A DNA stretch of 64,000 bases from Lachnospiraceae bacterium NK4A179 (GCA_000421045.1 ATWC01000008.1:36803-100802), one strand, 5' to 3'. Shown: positions 1 to 8,965, numbered from the stretch's first letter. A program made the numbers and translations. The notes: generated from the sequence alone by a model not told the origin.

Positions 1-411
1 TTTATTCTTATAATTGTTTTGGTTGTTATATCAATTGGTCTGGGAATGATGCTTCCTGCTACGATGGCTTATACGATGAAATCACAGGATGCTAATGCAA
101 AACAGACTGCAACATCCGTACAGACGGCGGTTTCCATGGCAGTGCTCGAGCCTGAGGCAATACATGCAGATGACTATGCAGATGCAATGGTAATGCTTGA
201 TAATGGTGTTTACATGAGCGATATGTCGAAAGGTGAAAATACCGTATATGATCTGATATTTGAGTCTCTAGATATCAGCGATTCTTCCGAGATCATTGAT
301 AAAGTTAAAAATGTAGGCGGTACGGATATTTATATCGATTATGATGTAATGGATAATACCTGCGTGGTTGATATAGTAGGAACAGATATTTCAGTAGGTG
401 ATGATGATTAA
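1..411 (+). CDS. Pilin-like exported protein, 5' end cut by window
   Basis: The reading frame is open from the first base, so the N terminus lies outside the window; 136 residues are visible. It begins with a hydrophobic helix (about residues 1-22), then Ala/Thr/Gln-rich helical sequence and a small acidic C-terminal domain ending in Asp residues. A hydrophobic helix running into an amphipathic one is what type IV pilin-like proteins show, but the prepilin peptidase site would be upstream and cannot be checked. The family assignment is a guess from architecture; a small membrane-anchored extracellular protein is the safer statement. The stop lies directly before the rpsU promoter. Confidence 0.55.
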   Translation, partial: FILIIVLVVISIGLGMMLPATMAYTMKSQDANAKQTATSVQTAVSMAVLEPEAIHADDYADAMVMLDNGVYMSDMSKGENTVYDLIFESLDISDSSEIIDKVKNVGGTDIYIDYDVMDNTCVVDIVGTDISVGDDD

Positions 412-416
412 AGTCC

Positions 417-446
417 TTGACTTGGATCATGCTTTACGGTTATAAT
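417..446 (+). promoter_or_regulatory. rpsU promoter
   Basis: TTGACT (417-422) and TATAAT (441-446) are separated by 18 bases. The predicted start near 453 gives a leader of about 60 bases before the GTG start of rpsU. Confidence 0.6.
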
Positions 447-515
447 AATGCCCGTGCACGAAAAAACTTTCAGTCAGTGCGCGATATTATGGCTGAGAGG
501 GAGGTTGAACAGACA

Positions 516-692
516 GTGGCAAAAATCGAAGTTAAGCCCGGTGAGGATCTTGAGAGCGCTCTTAGACGTTTTAAGAGGAGCTGTGCCAAGGCTGGTATCC
601 AGCAGGAGATCCGCAAGCGTGAGCATTATGAGAAGCCCAGCGTAAAGAGAAAGAAAAAGTCTGAGGCTGCAAGAAAGCGCAAGTATAACTGA
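516..692 (+). CDS. rpsU: Small ribosomal subunit protein bS21
   Basis: bS21 of the 30S subunit. The 58-residue product carries the family signature [13 protein letters not shown] and the basic tail [22 protein letters not shown]. The GTG at 516 was chosen because it gives the standard length, starts at the conserved AKIEV segment and follows AGGGAGG at 497-503. An upstream in-frame ATG at 489 would add nine residues absent from the family and has no binding site. The gene has its own promoter and terminator, so it is probably monocistronic. Confidence 0.93.
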   Translation: MAKIEVKPGEDLESALRRFKRSCAKAGIQQEIRKREHYEKPSVKRKKKSEAARKRKYN

Positions 693-703
693 TAAGAAAA
701 ATG

Positions 704-736
704 GCCGCCCGGAGTTTCTGCTCCGGGCGGTTTTTA
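704..736 (+). terminator. Intrinsic terminator of rpsU
   Basis: A ten-base GC-rich stem (CCGCCCGGAG, 705-714; CTCCGGGCGG, 721-730) with a six-base loop is followed by five T. Confidence 0.92.
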
Positions 737-776
737 TACGTAACCTTTTTATTATTACAGATATGAGGAACTATCT

Positions 777-1646
777 ATGGTATTAATCCCGGCAGCTTTA
801 GCGGCATGCACCACTTTTTTTTCAGGTGTGATCTTAAGCGATATCACCAATTTCAAAGTTAAGCATTACAGACTTAAAGGCAACAATCTGAAGAAATCTG
901 TGCGCTTTGTTCAGATATCGGATCTTCATGGGATAAGTTATGGAGAAGGTAATAAAAGACTGATCGAGGCTGTTAATAAGCTGCATCCTGATTTTGTGAT
1001 CATGTCTGGCGATATCATGTCTGCCGATGTGCTCCTTGCAAAGCATATGCCTAAATCCGTGGATGTAGCGGAATCTCTTATTTCAGGGCTTTCACTCCAT
1101 CATAAGATCTATTTCGGCCTTGGTAATCATGAACAGAAGCCGGAATGGTTTCCTGATGAATTTGGCGTTCATTTTGATGTGATGATGGAGCGTTTCAGTA
1201 AAGCCGGTGCGGTTATCCTTGATAATTCCACCGTTTACAGGGAGGCTGAGGGAATAAGCATAAGCGGACTTTCTCTTCCCAGAAAGAATTATCAGAAATT
1301 TGACCGTATACAGCTGAGTTTAGATGAAATGGAAGACATTCTTGAGAGGCCTTCCGAAAAATATTATAAGATACTCATCGCACATAATCCCGAATATATT
1401 GATATTTATTCGGATTGGGGTGCTGATCTGACACTCAGCGGGCATTATCACGGTGGTATCATGCAGCTGCCCGGAGGCAAAGGTGTAGTTTCTCCGCGCC
1501 TTGAGATATTCCCGGACCATACAGGTGGATATTATCATACAGGCGGTCATGACCAGATAGTCAGCCGAGGCCTGGGCTATCATACTTTACCCGTAAGAGT
1601 CTTTAATCCCGGGGAACTGGTATGTGTTGATGTTGTTTGCTCTTGA
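777..1646 (+). CDS. Membrane-anchored calcineurin-like metallophosphoesterase
   Basis: A 289-residue YkuE/YaeI-type phosphoesterase. The short hydrophobic N terminus (residues 1-22) suggests a membrane anchor. The dinuclear metal-site motifs are all present in order: D49-x-H51, GD 78-79, GNHE 116-119, a later H in AHNPEY and the C-terminal GHYHGG. Family members hydrolyse phosphodiesters or phosphomonoesters; some act on lipid-linked substrates. The substrate cannot be read from sequence. TGAGGA lies about seven bases upstream of the ATG. The gene follows the rpsU terminator and precedes scpA, which has its own extended -10. Confidence 0.85.
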   Translation: MVLIPAALAACTTFFSGVILSDITNFKVKHYRLKGNNLKKSVRFVQISDLHGISYGEGNKRLIEAVNKLHPDFVIMSGDIMSADVLLAKHMPKSVDVAESLISGLSLHHKIYFGLGNHEQKPEWFPDEFGVHFDVMMERFSKAGAVILDNSTVYREAEGISISGLSLPRKNYQKFDRIQLSLDEMEDILERPSEKYYKILIAHNPEYIDIYSDWGADLTLSGHYHGGIMQLPGGKGVVSPRLEIFPDHTGGYYHTGGHDQIVSRGLGYHTLPVRVFNPGELVCVDVVCS

Positions 1647-1688
1647 TCTGATATCATGTTATGTAATCTTTTTTCTCCCAACATCTTG

Positions 1689-1697
1689 TGATATAAT
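1689..1697 (+). promoter_or_regulatory. Extended -10 promoter of scpAB
   Basis: TGATATAAT is a perfect extended -10 about 45 bases before the scpA ATG; no good -35 hexamer is seen 16-18 bases upstream. Confidence 0.5.
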
Positions 1698-1740
1698 CCT
1701 GTCGTTGCGACTAAATATAGGCAAAGGCAGGATATTACCC

Positions 1741-2526
1741 ATGGAAGTGACATTAAAACTTGAAGCTTTTGAAGGTCCTTTAGATCTTCTTCTTCATCTT
1801 ATCGAAAAGAATAAAGTGGATATCTATGATATTCCCATAGCTGAGATAACAGATCAGTATATGGCTTGTCTTCATGAGGCCGAAAACAGGGATATGAATA
1901 TAATGAGTGAATTCCTTGTTATGGCAGCAACGCTGATAGATATCAAGTGCCGTATGCTACTTCCCAAGGATGAGGAAAATAAAGAAGAAGAGGGCGATCC
2001 CAGAGATGAACTTGTTGCCAAGCTTCTTGAATATAAGATGTATAAATACATGTCTTATGAGCTGAAAGACAGATTTGTGGATGCGGGGCGAAGCGTATAC
2101 AAGGAGCCGACTCTTCCGAGAGAGGTTTCGGAATACAGGCAGCCGCTTGATTACAAAGATCTGATGGAAGATCTTAATCTTAAGAAGCTTAATGATATTT
2201 TCAATGGTATCATGAAACGTGCTCAGGACAGGATCGATCCCATAAGAAGCCGCTTCGGAAATATAACTAAGGATGAGATCTCAATGGATTCAAAGTTTAA
2301 TGAGATCATTACCTATCTCAATGAACATGAGTATTGTTCTTTCACGGAGCTGCTTACAAAGCAGAGCAGCAAGCTTGAGATAATCGTTACGTTCCTTGTG
2401 GTACTTGAACTTATGAAGACCGGAATGGTAACTATCAGGCAGGATGGCCTTTTCGATGACATATTTATCCAGAAGTCGCCCGATACCGGCGAGATCCAGC
2501 TCGAAGAAGGCTTTGCGATAGTTTAA
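1741..2526 (+). CDS. scpA: Segregation and condensation protein A
   Basis: The kleisin subunit of the bacterial SMC-ScpAB condensin. It bridges the SMC heads and binds ScpB to compact and segregate the chromosome. The 261-residue length is usual. The N terminus has the family signature FEGPLDLLLHLIEKNKVDIYDIPIAEITDQY, which contacts the SMC neck. The C-terminal winged helix (about residues 190-261) contacts the SMC cap. ATG 1741 was chosen over an open frame starting at 1624 because conserved sequence begins there. scpB follows after 43 bases. Confidence 0.95.
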   Translation: MEVTLKLEAFEGPLDLLLHLIEKNKVDIYDIPIAEITDQYMACLHEAENRDMNIMSEFLVMAATLIDIKCRMLLPKDEENKEEEGDPRDELVAKLLEYKMYKYMSYELKDRFVDAGRSVYKEPTLPREVSEYRQPLDYKDLMEDLNLKKLNDIFNGIMKRAQDRIDPIRSRFGNITKDEISMDSKFNEIITYLNEHEYCSFTELLTKQSSKLEIIVTFLVVLELMKTGMVTIRQDGLFDDIFIQKSPDTGEIQLEEGFAIV

Positions 2527-2569
2527 GATTTTTGCACCGGATTAAAATACAGAAAGATGGTTTGGTTGT

Positions 2570-3355
2570 ATGTCAGAAGAAATTAAAGATGAGATAAATG
2601 AAGAATTCAATGAAGAAAAAACAGAGGAGATCTCTGAAACGGTAAATGAGGAAAATGCTGAAGAGACTGAAGAAATCTCTGAAGCAGTTGAAGAAAAAGA
2701 AGAAGAAAATACAGAAGAAACCGATTCGGATGAATCGGTTCCTGCATCGGAAAAGCCTGCACATCCCGAAGCAGCGATCGAGGCTATTCTTTTTGCATAT
2801 GGAAATTCTGTTTCATCGGAAAGATTATGTGAAGTTCTCTGTCTTACTCCTGAAGAACTTGAGGCTGCAATTAAGAATCTTGAGGAGAATTATGCATCTG
2901 AAGGCAGAGGTATAACAATAACAAGGCTTGAAGATTCTTATCAGCTTGGCACAAAGGCTGAATATTATGATCCTCTTATAAGGCTTGCCAAGCATCCCAA
3001 ACGTTACACGTTGTCTGATACGGTCATTGAGACTCTTTCGATAATTGCATATAAACAGCCTGTTACCAAGGCCGAGATCGAAAGGATCAGGGGCGTAAGT
3101 TCCGATCATGCAATAAACAGACTTCTGGAATATGAGCTTGTTGAAGAAGTAGGAAGACTTGATGCACCCGGCAGGCCGCTTCTTTTCGGAACGACTGAAC
3201 AGTTCCTCAGGGCCTTTGGCGTATCGTCCTTAAGTGAACTTCCCGAGATGAGCGAGGAACTTAAGGAAGAGTTCAGGGAACAGGCCATCAAAGAGGCTTC
3301 AGAGGGTGACGGGACCGATACGGATGACGATGAAAGAGTCACTGTAGAGGTTTAA
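2570..3355 (+). CDS. scpB: Segregation and condensation protein B with acidic N-terminal extension
   Basis: ScpB is a winged-helix dimer that binds the middle of ScpA in the SMC complex. The conserved core starts near residue 65 (HPEAAIEAILFAYG) and includes the signature YKQPVTKAEIERIRGV and the end segment GRPLLFGTTEQFLRAFG. The first 64 residues are almost entirely Glu, Asp, Ser, Thr and Asn, an extension not found in typical ~190-residue ScpB proteins and probably disordered. A further acidic tail ends the protein. The total of 261 residues therefore reflects added tails, not a different fold. Confidence 0.93.
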   Translation: MSEEIKDEINEEFNEEKTEEISETVNEENAEETEEISEAVEEKEEENTEETDSDESVPASEKPAHPEAAIEAILFAYGNSVSSERLCEVLCLTPEELEAAIKNLEENYASEGRGITITRLEDSYQLGTKAEYYDPLIRLAKHPKRYTLSDTVIETLSIIAYKQPVTKAEIERIRGVSSDHAINRLLEYELVEEVGRLDAPGRPLLFGTTEQFLRAFGVSSLSELPEMSEELKEEFREQAIKEASEGDGTDTDDDERVTVEV

Positions 3356-3394
3356 AAAAATAGCAAGTTTTTGCTGTTATTTGCCATGCCCTTA

Positions 3395-3403
3395 TGTTAT
3401 AAT
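3395..3403 (+). promoter_or_regulatory. Extended -10 promoter of the decarboxylase operon
   Basis: TGTTATAAT is a perfect extended -10, 68 bases before the first gene. Upstream T-rich sequence offers only a weak -35. All five genes downstream run the same way without a terminator. Confidence 0.6.
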
Positions 3404-3471
3404 CTATTTCGTCTGTAAAAGGGGATTTTATGCCCTTTTAAAATATTTAAAGTTTAAGCGGAGGTAAAAGA

Positions 3472-4860
3472 ATGAGTAGTTCAACAGGCTCGGCGAGCGA
3501 ACGCATAAACGCATTGCTCGATGAAAAAAGTTTCGTTGAGATCGGCGCGCAGGTGACCGCGCGTTCTACTGATTTCAATCTGAAACAAAAGACGGCCCCT
3601 TCTGACGGTGTAGTAACCGGCTACGGCAGCATAAATGGAAGACCCGTTTATGTATACAGCCAGGATCCGTCTGTTCTGGGCGGCAGCATCGGTGAGATGC
3701 ATGCCAAGAAGATCGTTAAGATCTACGATCTTGCGATGAAGACAGGTACTCCCGTTATCGGTCTCATCGATTCCACAGGACTCAGACTCGAAGAGTCTAC
3801 AGATGCCCTTAATGCACTTAGCGAAGTGTATTTCAAGCAGGCTCTTGCAAAAGGCGTGGTACTTCAGATCACTGCAGTTTTCGGAAACTGTGGCGGCGGT
3901 CTCGCGCTTGTTCCTGCAATGAGCGATTTCTCTTTTATAGAAGAGAAGAACGGAAAGCTCTTTGTAAATTCTCCTAATGCAATAGATGGAAATTATACAG
4001 AGAAGTGTGATACCTCCGATGCAAAGTTCCAGTGCGGCGAGGCAGGCAATGCTGATTTCTCAGGCGATGCGGATTCTATTTATGAAGGCATCCGTGAACT
4101 TGTAAGCATGCTTCCTTCAAACAATGATGATATCGCTGTTGACGAAGCTTCTGATGATCTTAACAGAAAGCTTCCTGATCTTGCTGCTTATGCGGGCGAT
4201 ACAGCTGCACTTCTTGCAAATATTGCCGATGACAGCAATTTCGTTGAGATCAAGAAGGATTATGCCAAGGATATGGTTACAGGATTCCTTCGCCTTGACG
4301 GTATCACCGTAGGATGCGTTGCCAATCGTACCGAAGTTCTGGGAGAGGATGGTAAGGCTGCAGAGAAGTTTGACAGCGTACTTTCACCTAACGGACTTTC
4401 AAAAGCTTCTGATTTCGTATATTTCTGTGATGCTTTCGGCATCCCTATTCTTACAGTAACAAATGTTACAGGATTCAAGGCTTGCAAGTGTGCAGAGAAG
4501 AGAATTGCTGCCGAAGCCGCTGAACTTACTCATGCATTTGCAAACTGTGATGTTCCCAGAGTAAACCTTATAGTTGGTAAGGCTTTTGGTTCAGCTTATT
4601 CGATCATGAATTCAAAGGGACTCGGCTGTGATCTTACATACTGCTGGCCTGATGCCCAGATCGGTCCTATGGATGCAAAGCTTGCTGCTAAGGTTATGTG
4701 CGGTGATAATGCTGCTGAAGCTGATAAGGCTGCTAAGGAATTTGCTGATCTTCAGAACAGTGCTGATTCAGCTGCAAAGAGAGGCTATGTTGATGCAGTG
4801 ATCGAGCCGGAGGATACCAGAAAGCATCTTGTATATGCATTTGAAATGCTGTTTGCATAA
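3472..4860 (+). CDS. Acyl-CoA-type carboxyltransferase subunit of sodium-pumping decarboxylase
   Basis: A crotonase-fold carboxyltransferase of the MmdA/PccB/GcdA family. It moves CO2 between an acyl-CoA and carboxybiotin in the cytoplasm. Family segments seen are ERINALLDEKSFVEIG, SDGVVTGYGSINGRPVYVYSQD, GGSIGEMHAKKI and, in the C-terminal half, NVTGFKACK, FGSAYSIMNSKG and a C-terminal GYVDAVIEPEDTRKHL. The length of 462 is about 50 residues shorter than usual MmdA. It heads an operon with OadG, biotin carrier, OadB and an OadA-like subunit. Whether the substrate is methylmalonyl-, malonyl- or glutaconyl-CoA cannot be decided. GGAGGT precedes the ATG. Confidence 0.85.
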   Translation: MSSSTGSASERINALLDEKSFVEIGAQVTARSTDFNLKQKTAPSDGVVTGYGSINGRPVYVYSQDPSVLGGSIGEMHAKKIVKIYDLAMKTGTPVIGLIDSTGLRLEESTDALNALSEVYFKQALAKGVVLQITAVFGNCGGGLALVPAMSDFSFIEEKNGKLFVNSPNAIDGNYTEKCDTSDAKFQCGEAGNADFSGDADSIYEGIRELVSMLPSNNDDIAVDEASDDLNRKLPDLAAYAGDTAALLANIADDSNFVEIKKDYAKDMVTGFLRLDGITVGCVANRTEVLGEDGKAAEKFDSVLSPNGLSKASDFVYFCDAFGIPILTVTNVTGFKACKCAEKRIAAEAAELTHAFANCDVPRVNLIVGKAFGSAYSIMNSKGLGCDLTYCWPDAQIGPMDAKLAAKVMCGDNAAEADKAAKEFADLQNSADSAAKRGYVDAVIEPEDTRKHLVYAFEMLFA

Positions 4861-4882
4861 ATCGTAAGGAGAGTTTTCAGTC

Positions 4883-5701
4883 ATGAGAAAAAAATTGATA
4901 TTAACTGCACTCACGCTGATCTGTCTCATCGGTCTTACTGCTTGCGGCGCTAAGACACCTACAAGATTGCAGTCTGTGGAGTCTAAAATGCTCATACTTC
5001 AGAATGCCGATCTTTTCTATAATATGGTTTCTGATCCTGAGATGGCTTCGCCTGAAAGCATGGAACAGATAAGCAATTTTACTGATGATGAGTCCGTAAT
5101 GATAGGTCAGACCTATCTTCAGAAAACAGGGCTTTATCTGGATGGAAAGACTATTGCGAAGGCAGTTGATTCCTATAACGGATCGGTTGCGGACATTGGC
5201 AATCCCAGACGTGCTATCGGTGAAGACGGAATGCCGGTAGTCAATATTGAACAGAAAGCTGATGAAGTTATTGTGAACATGCCTCTTGAGGGTGATGTGC
5301 ACAACGGAAGCGTCGAGATGATCGTCGATAGAAACTTCCATGTTACAAGCATAACAACAAATGTTGATCTTACGGTTCGCGAATCCCTGCAGAAAGCAGG
5401 CATAAATACTGCGATCGGTATGGGTACGGTTTTCGTAATGCTCATAGTCATCTCCTTTATAATATCGGCTATGTCTGTTATCCCTAAATTAATGGAGCCT
5501 TCAGAGAAGAAAAAGTCTGAAGAAACAGAGAAAGCCGTTGATAAGACAATTGCCAATATTGTTGAAAGAGAAGAGAGTGAAGAGAGCGAAGAAACTGATG
5601 ATACAGAACTTGCCGCTGTTATCGCTGCTGCAGTTGCTGCATTTGAAGGATCTTCATCAAGTGACGGTTTCGTTGTAAGAAGCATAAGAAGGATCAGATA
5701 A
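4883..5701 (+). CDS. OadG-family gamma subunit fused to a lipoprotein domain
   Basis: Residues 1-21 form a lipoprotein signal with lipobox LTAC. An extracytoplasmic domain of about 150 residues follows, then one membrane helix (GMGTVFVMLIVISFIISAMSVI, about residues 178-200) and a cytoplasmic tail rich in Glu/Ser and Ala. The helix and tail match OadG, the small subunit that assembles the decarboxylase and anchors the pump. OadG is normally about 80-100 residues, so the lipid-anchored outer domain (272 residues in total) is an addition. The gene lies 22 bases after the carboxyltransferase and 37 bases before the biotin carrier, consistent with one complex. Confidence 0.75.
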   Translation: MRKKLILTALTLICLIGLTACGAKTPTRLQSVESKMLILQNADLFYNMVSDPEMASPESMEQISNFTDDESVMIGQTYLQKTGLYLDGKTIAKAVDSYNGSVADIGNPRRAIGEDGMPVVNIEQKADEVIVNMPLEGDVHNGSVEMIVDRNFHVTSITTNVDLTVRESLQKAGINTAIGMGTVFVMLIVISFIISAMSVIPKLMEPSEKKKSEETEKAVDKTIANIVEREESEESEETDDTELAAVIAAAVAAFEGSSSSDGFVVRSIRRIR

Positions 5702-5738
5702 GATCATTAAGAATAATCCCCAAGGAGGAATTTAAGAA

Positions 5739-6104
5739 ATGAAAAACTATACAATTACCGTAAACGGAAACGTATACGATGTTACAGTTGAAGAAGGCGC
5801 AGGCGGAGCAGCATCCGCAGCACCTAAGGCAGCACCCAAGGCCGCTCCTAAGGCAGCACCCAAGGCTGCAGCTAAGTCAGCAGGCGCAGGCAGCATTAAG
5901 ATCGAGGCCGGTGCAGCAGGAAAGGTATTCAAGATCGAAAAGAAGGTCGGTGATTCTGTAAAGAAGGGCGATGCAGTTCTTATCGTAGAAGCTATGAAGA
6001 TGGAGATCCCTCAGGTAGCTCCCGAGGACGGAACTGTTGCAAGCATTGACTGCGCAGTAGGCGATGCTGTTGAAGCAGGTGCTGTTCTTGCAACTTTAAA
6101 CTGA
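5739..6104 (+). CDS. Biotin carboxyl carrier protein of the decarboxylase
   Basis: A 121-residue biotin carrier (GcdC/MmdC type). Residues 1-23 form a short beta segment. An Ala/Pro/Lys linker follows, with repeats of PKAA (about residues 29-48). The C-terminal biotinyl domain contains EAMKMEI, whose Lys is the biotinylation site. It ferries the carboxyl group from the carboxyltransferases to the membrane pump. AAGGAGG lies nine bases upstream of the ATG. The linker repeats are simple in DNA too and may vary in length between strains. Confidence 0.93.
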   Translation: MKNYTITVNGNVYDVTVEEGAGGAASAAPKAAPKAAPKAAPKAAAKSAGAGSIKIEAGAAGKVFKIEKKVGDSVKKGDAVLIVEAMKMEIPQVAPEDGTVASIDCAVGDAVEAGAVLATLN

Positions 6105-6141
6105 CGGATAAGTCAAATAACGCAGGAGGTTAGTAAATCCA

Positions 6142-7308
6142 ATGGGTGAGATACTTGAAAATCTGCTGAACCAGATGGCGTTCATGAACCCTGATTTCTC
6201 GTATAAGAATGTGATCATGATCGCTGTAGCTCTTCTCCTTATGTATCTTGCTATCCGTCATGATTTTGAACCGCTTTTGCTTGTGCCTATCTCTTTCGGC
6301 ATGCTGCTGGTCAATATCTATCCGGATATCATGTTGAGCATAGAGGATTCCCCGAATGGTGTCGGCGGATTGCTTTATTATTTCTATATGCTTGATGAGT
6401 GGGCTATATTGCCGTCACTTATCTTTATGGGTGTAGGCGCGATGACCGATTTCGGTCCGCTTATTGCCAACCCTAAGAGCTTCCTTTTGGGAGCTGCTGC
6501 TCAGTTTGGTATTTTTGCAGCTTACTTCGGTGCTCTTTTTGCCGGAGCTATGGGCTGGGCTGATTTCAATGACAAGGCTGCCGCTGCGATTTCCATCATC
6601 GGAGGAGCAGACGGACCTACATCTATTTTCCTTGCAGGTAAGCTTGGTCAGACAAAATACTTAGGACCTATCGCAGTTGCGGCATATTCATATATGTCAC
6701 TGGTTCCTATCATTCAGCCTCCTATCATGAAGCTTTTTACCACTAAGAAGGAAAGAGCTATAAAGATGGGACAGTTAAGACCTGTTACAAAGCTTGAGAA
6801 GATCCTTTTCCCGATCATCATCACTATTGTAGTAAGCTTTGTTCTTCCTACAACAGCTCCTCTTGTAGGTATGCTGATGCTCGGAAACCTCTTCCGTGAG
6901 TCAGGAGTTGTCAGACAGCTCACAGAAACAGCATCAAATGCTCTTATGTACATTGTTGTTATCATTCTCGGTACATCCGTAGGTGCTACAACAAGTGCTG
7001 AGGCATTCCTTAACACAGACACACTGTTCATCGTTATCCTCGGTCTTGTGGCATTCGCATTCGGAACCATGGCCGGTGTACTTTTCGGAAAGATCATGTG
7101 TGTTGCAACCGGCGGTAAGGTTAATCCGCTTATCGGATCGGCCGGAGTTTCCGCAGTGCCTATGGCTGCCCGTGTTTCACAGAGAGTCGGAGCTGAGGCA
7201 GATCCTACAAACTTCCTTCTCATGCATGCTATGGGACCGAACGTTGCAGGCGTTATCGGTACAGCAGTTGCTGCCGGTACATTTATGGCTATATTCGGTG
7301 TCTTCTAA
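6142..7308 (+). CDS. oadB: Sodium-pumping decarboxylase beta subunit
   Basis: An integral membrane protein of 388 residues that decarboxylates carboxybiotin and exports sodium ions. It has about nine hydrophobic helices and the family signature GGADGPTSIF (near residue 154), plus the C-terminal AAGTFMAIFG. Standard OadB/MmdB/GcdB length is 370-430. The beta subunit is shared between oxaloacetate, methylmalonyl-CoA and glutaconyl-CoA systems, so it does not identify the substrate. It lies between the biotin carrier and the OadA-like subunit in one operon. Confidence 0.93.
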   Translation: MGEILENLLNQMAFMNPDFSYKNVIMIAVALLLMYLAIRHDFEPLLLVPISFGMLLVNIYPDIMLSIEDSPNGVGGLLYYFYMLDEWAILPSLIFMGVGAMTDFGPLIANPKSFLLGAAAQFGIFAAYFGALFAGAMGWADFNDKAAAAISIIGGADGPTSIFLAGKLGQTKYLGPIAVAAYSYMSLVPIIQPPIMKLFTTKKERAIKMGQLRPVTKLEKILFPIIITIVVSFVLPTTAPLVGMLMLGNLFRESGVVRQLTETASNALMYIVVIILGTSVGATTSAEAFLNTDTLFIVILGLVAFAFGTMAGVLFGKIMCVATGGKVNPLIGSAGVSAVPMAARVSQRVGAEADPTNFLLMHAMGPNVAGVIGTAVAAGTFMAIFGVF

Positions 7309-7365
7309 AGAGAAGGTGCCTACTTAAAGTCAGATCAATCATCAAATTAACAGGAGGAATTAATA

Positions 7366-8802
7366 ATGGCTGATACAGCAAAAAAGCCTGTAGGGATAAC
7401 AGAGACTGTCCTTCGTGATGCACATCAGTCCCTGATAGCTACAAGAATGCCGACAGAAGAGATGCTTCCTATTCTGGACAAGCTCGACAAGGTTGGTTAT
7501 CACTCAATTGAGTGCTGGGGAGGTGCTACATTCGATGCATCACTCCGTTTCCTTAAGGAAGATCCCTGGGAAAGACTCAGAAAGCTTCGTGACGGTCTTA
7601 AGAATACAAAGACACAGATGCTTTTCAGAGGTCAGAATATCTTAGGTTATCGTCCTTATGCTGATGACGTGGTTTATGCTTTCGTTGAGAAGTCTATTTC
7701 TAACGGTATTGATATAATACGTATCTTTGACTGCTTAAACGATATCAGAAACCTTCAGGCAGCGGTAGATGCTACAAACAAGATCAAAAAGCAGGAAGGC
7801 AGAGGAGAGGCACAGGTTGCTCTTTCTTATACACTTGGTGATGCCTATACACTTGATTACTGGGCAGACATGGCTAAGAAGATCGAGGAAATGGGTGCTG
7901 ATTCTATCTGCATAAAGGATATGGCAGGACTTCTTCTTCCTTACAAGGCTGCAGAGCTTATTAAATCCATGAAGGAGAATACAAAGCTTCCTATCCAGCT
8001 TCATACTCATTACACATCAGGTGTTGCATCAATGACATACTTAAAGGCTGTTGAGGCCGGTGTTGATGTTATTGACTGTGCTATAAGCCCGTTTGCAATG
8101 GGAACCAGCCAGCCCGCTACTGAGGTTATGGTTGAGACCTTCAAGGGTACGCCTTATGACACAGGCTATGACCAGAATCTCCTTGCCGAGATCGCTAACT
8201 ACTTTGCACCTTATCGTGAGGAGTGCTTAAAGAGCGGTCTTATGAGCACAAAGGTTCTTGGTGTTAATATCAAGACTCTTCTTTATCAGGTTCCCGGCGG
8301 AATGCTTTCAAACATGGTATCCCAGCTTAAGGAACAGCATGCTGAAGACAAGTTCCAGGAAGTGCTTGAGGAAATCCCCAGAGTTCGTAAGGACTGCGGT
8401 GAGCCCCCTCTTGTTACACCTTCTTCACAGATCGTCGGAACACAGGCTATCTTCAATGTCCTTATGGGCGAGCGTTACAAGATGGCTACAGGCGAGTTCA
8501 AGGATCTGCTTCGTGGTAATTACGGCCAGACCGTTAAGCCTATGAACCAGGAGATCATCGATAAGGTTATCCCCGGTGAGAAGAGATCCACTGCACGTTC
8601 TGCAGAAGCTACCGGACGTACAGAACCCGAGCTTCCTACACTTGAGTCAGAGATGAAGCAGTACAAGCAGCAGGAAGAGGATGTGCTTTCATATGCACTC
8701 TTCCCTCAGGTTGCTACAGACTTCTTCAAATATCGTGAAGCCCAGCAGACAAAGATGGATGCCAAGAAGGCAGATGCTGATAACAAGGCATATCCTGTCT
8801 GA
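7366..8802 (+). CDS. oadA: OadA-like / pyruvate carboxylase-type carboxyltransferase subunit
   Basis: An HMGL-like TIM-barrel carboxyltransferase that transfers CO2 between oxaloacetate/pyruvate and biotin. Diagnostic segments are ETVLRDAHQSLIATRM (metal-binding Asp), GYHSIECWGGATFDASLRFL, FRGQNILGYR, CIKDMAGLL with the carboxylated-Lys motif, and QLHTHYTSG. The 478 residues end without a biotinyl domain, which full-length OadA (~590) carries, so it must use the separate carrier encoded upstream. It ends the operon, followed by a strong terminator. No biotin carboxylase gene is nearby, favouring decarboxylase or transcarboxylase over carboxylase function. Confidence 0.9.
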   Translation: MADTAKKPVGITETVLRDAHQSLIATRMPTEEMLPILDKLDKVGYHSIECWGGATFDASLRFLKEDPWERLRKLRDGLKNTKTQMLFRGQNILGYRPYADDVVYAFVEKSISNGIDIIRIFDCLNDIRNLQAAVDATNKIKKQEGRGEAQVALSYTLGDAYTLDYWADMAKKIEEMGADSICIKDMAGLLLPYKAAELIKSMKENTKLPIQLHTHYTSGVASMTYLKAVEAGVDVIDCAISPFAMGTSQPATEVMVETFKGTPYDTGYDQNLLAEIANYFAPYREECLKSGLMSTKVLGVNIKTLLYQVPGGMLSNMVSQLKEQHAEDKFQEVLEEIPRVRKDCGEPPLVTPSSQIVGTQAIFNVLMGERYKMATGEFKDLLRGNYGQTVKPMNQEIIDKVIPGEKRSTARSAEATGRTEPELPTLESEMKQYKQQEEDVLSYALFPQVATDFFKYREAQQTKMDAKKADADNKAYPV

Positions 8803-8830
8803 ATAGACTTTCACATCTGAAAGAACATCT

Positions 8831-8861
8831 CACCCGCAGGAATTTCCCTGCGGGTGTTTTT
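8831..8861 (+). terminator. Terminator of the decarboxylase operon
   Basis: Ten-base stem CACCCGCAGG (8831-8840) / CCTGCGGGTG (8847-8856) with a six-base loop and a T-run. Confidence 0.93.
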
Positions 8862-8965
8862 ATTTGATGTGCTGCATTTTTGCATTGTGTTGCAGAGTTT
8901 AGAATACGGCGCGTCCTGTCCGCGATAACTGTTTACAACTTTGTTCAGTCTTAACCACTGTTTTG

